Below are positions 56,841 to 64,000 of a stretch of DNA of 64,000 nt, piece after piece; within the stretch, counting starts at the first letter, position 1, and the number at the start of each line of letters is the position of its first letter. The stretch covers positions 12,219,537 through 12,283,536 of the forward strand of contig NC_063049.1 of assembly GCF_018812025.1 (NCBI RefSeq). The letters are read 5' to 3'. The translations under genes were made by a program, and so were the position numbers. The stretch comes from Megalobrama amblycephala (taxonomy: Eukaryota; Chordata; Actinopteri; Cypriniformes; Xenocyprididae). The notes under the pieces were generated by a model. It was not told the DNA's origin and searched no databases. It was given only the letters and a program-made list of their open reading frames with translations.

Positions 56841-57814
56841 TCTACTGTTTTTTTGCCTGATGTTGAAATGTTTCTTCTTTGGGTTTTTTTAGAACTATTT
56901 ACATTGAGTGAATGTCTCTAAAATTCAAGTTACTCAATAATATATTCTTGTTCATTGAACTGTGGATGTATATAAAAGCAATATCACACAAAAGCTGTAC
57001 TGGCTCCTTGTTAAAACTTGTTAAACTTCAAAAACTTCTCTTGACTGACAGGGTAGATCTTTAATCACCACTGAAATTTGTTGAACTGATGACATGCATA
57101 TTTTATCCGTCTTTAACTTCCCTTGATTCTCTGGGCTTGCCAGTGGAATGCCAACCCCGTTGCCAAAGGTCACTCACCGAGACAGTGTTACACAATTAAA
57201 GCATAAAGACTGTGCTCATTTATTGTGCTCCTCAGAGATTATGATGCCAAAGAAAAGACCCACTCCCAGAGCAGAGCAGTAAAACCATGACATCAGAACC
57301 TCTTCATTTCCCAGTAAAATAAAGACTTGCAACGTTTACACAGCTGAAACAGACTTGTGTTATAGAGAGTCATGTCTATGAAATAAGTAATAGTCATGTT
57401 TAATTGTGCATTATATCAGTGTTTTGACACTCACCATACATTAAGACTTAACAGTACAATCAGATGGATGACTGGAAACCACAACAGCTGAGTACAATGA
57501 CTCTAATAAGAAATGGAAAACAGATTATGAGGATGTCTGAAACAGAGCACTATTAACAATTTTCAGACACTAAGGTTTTTTTTCTTTCTTTTCTTTTTCT
57601 TTTTCTGTGGTGCAGTCACAATTTAGAAAGTAATATCATTTTGTGATTGCAGACCTACCCAGAAGAAAATTATATTGCTCAAAGTTTTCTCTTTCAGAAC
57701 TAGAGACATAATGGAGTTTTTATTTATGTTTCATTTAAGAATCAACTCTCAATATGAAGCAAAAGGAAAATATATATTAAAAATAAGTACACACACACAG
57801 GTTTGATTTTGTGA
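56841..57814. other. epha3 intron 3, unique stretch
   Basis: No exon recognised. T/C-rich run at 57580-57606. Confidence 0.4.
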
Positions 57815-58100
57815 ATTGTGGGATATTCCCTAGGCCTAATGGTTTTTATACTGTACAAACTGTTCATTCATCCCCCTACACTACCCATACTCCTAAACCT
57901 ACCCATCACAGAAAACTGTGCACATTTTTATTTTCTCACAAAAACTCATTTTGTATGTTTTATAAGCCTTTTGAAAAATGGGGACATGGGGTAATGTCCT
58001 CATAAGTCACCCTCTCCTTGTAATACCTATGTCATACCCATGTCATTATACAAATTTGTGTCTTGATATGTCACAAAAACACGCACACGCACCCACACAT
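57815..58100 (+). repeat. Dispersed fish repeat with TAATGGTTTTTATACTGTAC
   Basis: TAATGGTTTTTATACTGTAC, ACACTACCCATACTCCTAAA and GGGGACATGGGGTAATGTCC resemble a widespread cyprinid repeat, ending in an ACACGCACACGCACCC run. Single copy in the window; family from memory. Confidence 0.5.
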
Positions 58101-59998
58101 ACACTGGAGCTTGTCTCTCCAGAGGAAAAAAAAAAAAAAAAACTCATATCAGGAGACTTTAGCCATTGTCGATTTGCAGTCTTTTTAATCTCACTTCTGT
58201 CTTGGAGAAACAATTGAGATATTAATGAGAATCACATTTGTGATTTTTCTTTCATCTGGGTATTGACGTCAGCATTAACAGCCTGCCATGTTTAATGAAG
58301 AAAGACCTATGAATGCATTGATTTACATTTAAATAGATATGACTGCTTGTTAAGTGTCATTTGCATGTAGTTATTATGCAAATGAGTGTCTCATAGTGAT
58401 ATCTGATCACACTGAATATGATTGTTGAACGTTAGGTGTTAATCAGTATCATACATAAAACATGGGGTTTCCGGATGTTTTAACATCTTTTTGCGAACTT
58501 TTCTTTGTTTAGTATGACACATACCATGTTTTCTGTAGATTTCCACAGTGGCATTGCACGTATACATTTTTGACACACACCAGCTCTGTGCAACCGTCAC
58601 TAAAGGAATACTAATCTTGTATAATTGTTTGCTCAGTGTAAATTACAGCTGAGATTTATAGAACAATGTGCAAATGGAAATTGCATGCTGTGGATCAATG
58701 GTAATTAATGCACCATAGTGTAGAGCATCAGAAAATTGTCTCCAGGTGTATGAAGAATCGGCATGGTTATTACTCATCACTTTAATTGGGCTAATTATGA
58801 TTGCTGCTGTATTTAGGATAAATCAATGCCAGAGGAGGTCTCGAAATACATTAACAGAGCGGAGGGAAGTTCATCCAAAGCCAATATTTTTGCCAAGTGA
58901 GATTCATGCCAATAAATAGAAGCCATTTATCATCATTGCCCACTCTTACACCAGTTCAGCCTTAGGGTCAGTGAATCTGCATCAGGCTCTATTTATGATG
59001 GCGTAAAAGCCATTTACATGCATGTTCATTATGCATGTTAAATATAAGCATCGGTTGGCTGAAAAACCATCCAGATTGAGCCTATATTGTTTTGTCCTGC
59101 TGAAAGGAATGTGTGGACGCCAAATATCTGCATGGCATAAAGGCTCTCCAGGCAGAGTTATGGGGCCCACTGGCTCTCTGACACGGTTTTTGCAATCCTG
59201 CACCAGTGAGAGTGGTCATGGGCTTTGCAGGGCTCATTGTCCAAGCCGCAGCGGTGAGCAAGGAGAGGTGGAACAGAGCGAAATACCATGTGTGTGCCCA
59301 GTAGGGGGACATTCCTCCAATCCTATGATTTCCTCATCACATTCGTCCTCTGGAAGCCCCACTGTAATCGCATTGTTCTGGGCCTTAGCCCCTTAACAAA
59401 CCCCCTCATCAGAAGCATGTCGACTCCACCACCCATGTTACATTTTGAAAGAACAGAAATGTTGTGGGTCCATCACTGTATCAACAATTCCTCTCCACAT
59501 AACAGTCATTCCAGAGATGTTATGCAGGGCCAGATGGAAACTGCAGGGAACAGGAGAAATATGCAGAATGGATTATTAAAATGTGGAAAGTACTACGCGT
59601 TTATTTTTAATTAGCCAAAATGTTTAAGGTACACCACAGATATTTGTTTAATATTTCCTTAAAAAATAATATATAATAAATTGTTATCGGAGCAACTAGA
59701 TTAAGCTTTCAACAATGGTTTTAATTCATAGCTATCGAGTTCAATTTGGCAAACAAAGAAAAGAAGGCCCAGCTAATTTGGTGGCAGATATAATGCTTAT
59801 TTGCTTAAACAACAAACATATTTTTCAAATGCACGTCTTGTAACTTTTTTAGTGGCGTTCTACTCTCATATGATGAAGACCAGTGTGGAAGCGCAACTAA
59901 TGTAAAAATGTTTCTCTGTTTCAGCCACAGATGCCAATAGGGAGCTCGGAATTCCATAGTACACCTTGTAAAGTGACCATGAAATTGACATTGAAATT
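58101..59998. other. Candidate conserved non-coding blocks in epha3 intron 3
   Basis: 58620-59420 is repeat-free, unique and rich in homeodomain- and POU-like words (GGTAATTAATGCACC, TTTAATTGGGCTAATTATG, TTCATTATGCATGTTAAATA). The open frame 59022-59396 and its minus-strand partner have no domain or splice support. An enhancer role is inference. Poly(A) at about 58125-58142. Confidence 0.3.
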
Positions 59999-60218
59999 GA
60001 ATTTTTTTTTTTTTTTTTTTTTTTTCATGGAATATTGCAGATTTTATTCTAAATTATTTATCCATGCACATCTTTTTTTTTTTTTTTTTTTTTAATTCAT
60101 GTGCTCTCATAATCTTTAATCAAAAACACTAACTTACAAATACACAAATTACATGAGATCTGTCAACTCAAACTCAAACACAACTATTTTACAAGGTGGC
60201 AATTTCCAAACCTAACCA
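59999..60218. repeat. Two poly(T) tracts
   Basis: Poly(T) at about 60002-60025 and 60073-60093. The rest of the stretch is AT-rich non-coding. Confidence 0.9.
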
Positions 60219-60480
60219 TTAGGGCTGCATGATACATTGCGATTTATCGCAAATTTTATCTCACGCGATTTGGCAAAGGCTGCGATTGTTTTATGTGCAG
60301 CTTGTCAGAGCTGTACGGCTTTGTGATCAGTAGTAAATGCTTCTCCATTTGAAAGCCAGAGGGCGCTCTCACGCAGAAACTCCAAATATGCCCTGCCGCA
60401 GAAGTAGATGAAACACGTCATTCCAGAAAATCCCATACTATCACTGTAGCTGAATAAACAGAAGATTGAAAAGCTTTGAT
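60219..60480. repeat. Repeat starting TTAGGGCTGCATGATACATT
   Basis: GGGCTGCATGAT with CGATTTATCGCAAATTTTAT and GAGGGCGCTCTCACGC is a start motif of cyprinid DNA elements, related to 42290. Right boundary unresolved. Confidence 0.45.
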
Positions 60481-60742
60481 TGAGTAAACATGACTAATAA
60501 ACACACGACTGCCTTATTCTGTCTAAGAAGCAACATCATCTCACAGAAGGATGCTCAGCTGTCGTTATGAAGTGAGTTTGGAGTAAAACATGTTATTAAA
60601 TGTCTTTTGTTGGACAAGATGTTAATAAATGGTTCTCATGTCTGGAAAGATGTTTGACGTGTGTTGCTTTTTCAAATGTACATTATTAGTGACTCAAACT
60701 CGGAGTGCTTTCAGATGGATTAGCTACCAGTTTATCATAATG

Positions 60743-60788
60743 AAAAATTCCCCCTCGCTTCTTGACTTTACAAACCTCACACACTCCA
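60743..60788 (+). repeat. Short direct duplicate, copy 1
   Basis: CCCCCTCGCTTCTTGACTTT continued by ACAAACCTCACACACTCC; near-identical to 61992-62034. Confidence 0.85.
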
Positions 60789-61599
60789 AAACTGCCATGA
60801 TATTGTGTTGGATGTGTATAAGCTTTGAAAGCTTTGGCGGATTCAAATTAATATAAATTGATTTTTATATTAATTTGGCAGGATGAGCAAAATTCAGCTT
60901 CACTTGACTTGTTTAGGACACGTCCTGCTCTGTATTTCCATATTACTCCACGTTTATGCAGTTCTGTCCATGGCATAAAAGGTAATGCAAAATCTCTACG
61001 GGCTAACCCATTTTTACTGTCACTTGATTTACACCATCATGCTGCCCAGCACTTGAGTTCAGTCTACTTTCTGATAATTGAACAAAGCCCACTAGGACAC
61101 CCAAACACTTGTTGTAATAAGCTAATATAATGCAAAGATCTTCTTTTAAATAATCTTTAGTGTTCATTTTCACAGCTGTCTCTCATAATGAACCAAAATA
61201 TGGTAGTTATTTTAATGATTCACTGGTATAGGGACCAATTATAAGGCTATTGTGCCCTTGTTAGTTTCTCATCTGTGTAAACTTTAAGTGCGTACTTATG
61301 CAAATGGAATATTTCACTAGAAACAGAGTATTATTTGTAATTCAATAAAATGAGTAGAAGCGTGATAGTTGTGCAAGACATATTAATAAAATATACAGTA
61401 TAATGTAACTTTAAATACACCATACATACATTTAGTTTTAATACTTTTCTGTAATATCACTTTATAACCCACTAAGATCTGCCTTTGTAGAAAATAATAA
61501 GCCTTTCAGGCAGCCTAATGCCCATTTATGCAACATTTCATTCACTTTCTTCTCTTAACACACATGTGGAAAAGACAGCCTGTGTGCATGTGTGTATGT
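60789..61599. other. epha3 intron 3, unique stretch
   Basis: No exon or repeat boundary recognised. Confidence 0.4.
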
Positions 61600-62150
61600 G
61601 AGCTTGTGTTGGCATGTATGTGTCACGCCAGGGTGACATGCTGTGTGCTCTCCACAGTGGCCGCTCGGCAGCGGGGGACAGACAGCATCTCTGTGTGTGC
61701 GGCAGCCGGGCCTTCAGAAGATCGATGGGAGGCTTATAGGGAGGGTCGCTGTCAGCTTGTCTGCTGTCTGTTCCTCAGCGCCAGCCAATCAAAGTGGCCC
61801 AGTCCTGACAAGGCCTGTTTGACTGTGAATCGATCAGGCTGTGGTAGAGGGGCCCGCTGAAGAGATTGTTTTTCACAGTAAAGTGTGTTCTAATCTCCCC
61901 TCTGATGTCTTAAGAGATCTATCAGTGTAACTAATAGTGAGTTGCTAAAGGCCAGAGACCAAGGCTGCTCCCTTGATAGGCCTCCATCTATAAAATCCCC
62001 CTCGCTTCTCGACTTTACAAACCTCACACACTCCCACCAGATGGTTGGTTGTCAGATGAGTTGAAGGAATGTTTTAGTCTCTGTTCAAGCTCTGTTTGAT
62101 TGCATTTGTGGCATGATGTCAGTTATTACAGAAAATATTTTTTACTGGTC
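61600..62150. other. Candidate conserved block in epha3 intron 3
   Basis: GC-rich for this window (61640-61860) and unique, with GGCCGCTCGGCAGCGG and TGTGAATCGATCAGGC. The frame 61528-61860 has no recognisable domain. Copy 2 of the short direct duplicate lies at 61992-62034. Confidence 0.3.
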
Positions 62151-62189
62151 CCTGTTTTTTGCCTTAAAAGTGAAAATCTGATCTGGCAA

Positions 62190-62335
62190 AGATCAGTAAG
62201 ATTTTTATGTTCAGTGATCCTTCAGAAATCATTCTAATTTGCTGATTTGGTAAAACCTTTCTTACTATAATGATAGTTGAAATTTGTTGTGCTTCATAAT
62301 GAAGTGTAGAAAAGAAGTGTTTTATTTTTTGATTC
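62190..62335 (-). repeat. Minus-strand fragment of the TTCTGAAGGATCATGTGACA repeat
   Basis: CAGTGATCCTTCAGAAATCA and TTCTAATTTGCTGATTTGG match the family in reverse complement. Confidence 0.65.
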
Positions 62336-62429
62336 TTTGATGAACAGAAAGTTTTAAGAATGTATTTGTAATATATATTTGTATATCTTTTTTTTTTTTT
62401 GAGTTATGACCATTTTTAATGAATATACA

Positions 62430-63120
62430 TTCAAACAACAAGCTACATTGAGTTAGAGGAACTTAATAATTTGTAGCATAAACACAAATTTTTAAGTTGA
62501 TTACTCAAAAAAAATAAGTCGATCCAACTACCAGAGTACCAGAGCCCTGGAACCAATTAATCATATTTCAGTTCAAATCAACAGCTATCATAGCACATGC
62601 TAACATAACTTATTTAACATGTATAATTAACGAACAAGTAAGATTACTTGTTCCAGGCATTAACGCATTGCTTATAGAGTCAATAGTGTTTACCTTCATG
62701 TATCTACTCTTCTGCACAATTTCAACCACAAAAACTTCAATGTTACAGAAACTCATTTAAATGTCAAAATAACAGCATTAAACACCAACAGGTCTTTCCC
62801 TTCACTAACATTAATTTCAACATTTATTCTCCTTATCCAGTCTTATGCAAAGCATGAAATAGAAACCCACTGCTTAATTTATTAAACTATCAAGAAAATA
62901 TCATTAAGTTACAACAACTTAATTTTAAAAAAGCCAATTAATGCATACTTGAGTTGTAAATTACAAATGATATTAAGTTGATGTAATGATCAACATTATT
63001 ATGTTAAGAGAACTCATCAAATTAATGTTTGCAACTTAAAAAGGTTTAATTAAAAAAAAAATGAATTAGAATTTTTAACTTGCAATCATTTGTTTATTTA
63101 AGTTGTGGTTACAGGTCCCC
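62430..63120. repeat. AT-rich repeat with AAGTTGA/TCAACTT words
   Basis: AAGTTGATTACTCAAAA, ATTAAGTTACAACAACTTAA, TATTAAGTTGATGTAATGAT and TTGCAACTTAAAAAGG recur in both orientations, as in a cyprinid repeat I recall. Boundaries unclear. Confidence 0.4.
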
Positions 63121-63896
63121 TGAATTAAATATACCATATTAAATATACAATAATAGACATGAACGGAACAAAATTGTACTTTGATCAATGTAGGTCTAAT
63201 GTATTCGATATTTGTTCTTCAAAAGCACTTATTGTACAAACCCTTTAACTTGCAACCACAATATTGTTTCCTGGCAGACTGGTCAATGCCAATTAAACAT
63301 GGTCTTCATTAATGTCTTGATTAATGTCAGTACACAGTTGTTGTGTAATGAGTAGAACTGAAAATTGTCAATGCGTTTGTTCTGTTTTACAAAAAGAGCC
63401 ATGATGTATTGTAACGGTGAAGATTAAGCCATTGTTTCCCACTCGATCCGAGTTTATGCCGACGTCTCAAAACTTCCAGCAAAATGATTCTTTATCTAAA
63501 GTTGTGTTCTGCTGTATGAGCATTTCTTCGAGTAGCAGTAACACTGAGAATACAGGAAGAGTGTGTGAGAGAGACAGAAAGAGAAATTTTGAGTCTAGGT
63601 AGGTTGTGAGATTGAATCTGGGAGATGTGTGAGTTTATAACACTAATTTAGTGAGGACTGTCTTGAAGTGTGAGGTTTTCTCTCTGCAGTACACGGTGGT
63701 TAGATTGAAGTGTGAGCAGAAACAAGCTGAACACTGGGTTTTGTGATAAGAGGCATAGCCTCATGTCCCCCTTTATATTAAAAACCCAGATCAAATTTAG
63801 CAAGAACTGAAGTCTGAAGTTTTGTGTTCAGTGGGCTTCCTTGCTTCTGTTTCAAGACTTATTATAAATCAAAATGTCAACTCTGATCATATATAC
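63121..63896. other. epha3 intron 3, unique stretch
   Basis: No exon recognised. Confidence 0.4.
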
Positions 63897-64000
63897 ATTA
63901 GGGGTGTAATGTACATGTATTCGTACCTAAAATGTTTTGGTAATTTGTCTTTCAGTTCGGTACGCATGTGTACCGAACAAATACAGTGTTCTTTTAACCA
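63897..64000 (+). mobile_element. Left end of a DNA element, cut by the window edge
   Basis: TTAGGGGTGTAATGTACATG then TATTCGTACC and CAGTTCGGTACGCATGTGTA then CCGAAC. This resembles the terminus of a fish element beginning GGGGTGTAACGATACAC. The rest lies beyond the window. Confidence 0.5.

Noticed and set aside
37267..64000. epha3 exon 4 (rest of the cysteine-rich region)
   Set aside because: Looked for a phase-1 acceptor followed by a CRPGFYK-like sequence and found none by eye. Intron 3 probably extends past the window.

Overview
This window is vertebrate genomic DNA, most likely from a cypriniform (carp or minnow-like) fish. It is AT-rich, and microsatellites and small non-autonomous DNA transposons of a kind common in cyprinid genomes fill much of it. 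The only protein-coding gene I can support is a spliced one with large introns. There is no operon structure, CRISPR array or bacterial or phage feature. The organism call rests on remembered repeat style and gene sequence, not on a search.

The gene is the 5' part of an Eph receptor tyrosine kinase on the + strand, best matched to EphA3 (epha3). Three coding exons are visible: exon 1 (18089-18173, start codon and signal peptide), exon 2 (27216-27280, 65 bp) and exon 3 (36609-37266, 658 bp). They join in frame into 269 residues, covering the signal peptide, the whole ephrin-binding domain and the start of the cysteine-rich region. The remaining exons (rest of the cysteine-rich region, fibronectin repeats, transmembrane segment, kinase, SAM) must lie beyond position 64000. 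Intron 1 is 9.0 kb, intron 2 is 9.3 kb, and intron 3 is at least 26.7 kb and fills the rest of the window. Compared with remembered EphA3 sequences, exon 3 lacks one glycine codon just before the second cysteine of a ligand-binding disulfide loop.

Layout. 1-17.8 kb: upstream flank with a tRNA-derived SINE, a PIF/Harbinger relic, a pentanucleotide microsatellite, a stack of nested transposons (7.2-9.5 kb) and a 1.26 kb fold-back element (12.5-13.7 kb). 17.8-18.1 kb: putative 5' UTR/promoter with a GA-rich tract and upstream start codons. Intron 1: unique sequence with possible regulatory blocks and two fold-back elements. Intron 2: a second transposon stack containing a solo LTR (27.5-28.7 kb), a poly(A)/poly(T) hairpin and a repeat-rich 3' half. 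Intron 3: a large fold-back element, several MITEs, a third nested stack (52.0-53.9 kb), a degenerate minisatellite (56.3-56.8 kb) and blocks of unique balanced-composition sequence that may be conserved regulatory DNA. At 63.9 kb a further repeat runs off the end.

I found no clearly new biological system. The most notable observations are the shortened disulfide loop in the EphA3 ligand-binding domain, a start-overlapping upstream ORF, and the nested transposon stacks. In those stacks four independent insertions share a TTAA target duplication and TTAAAG-type ends, so the order of insertion can be read directly.
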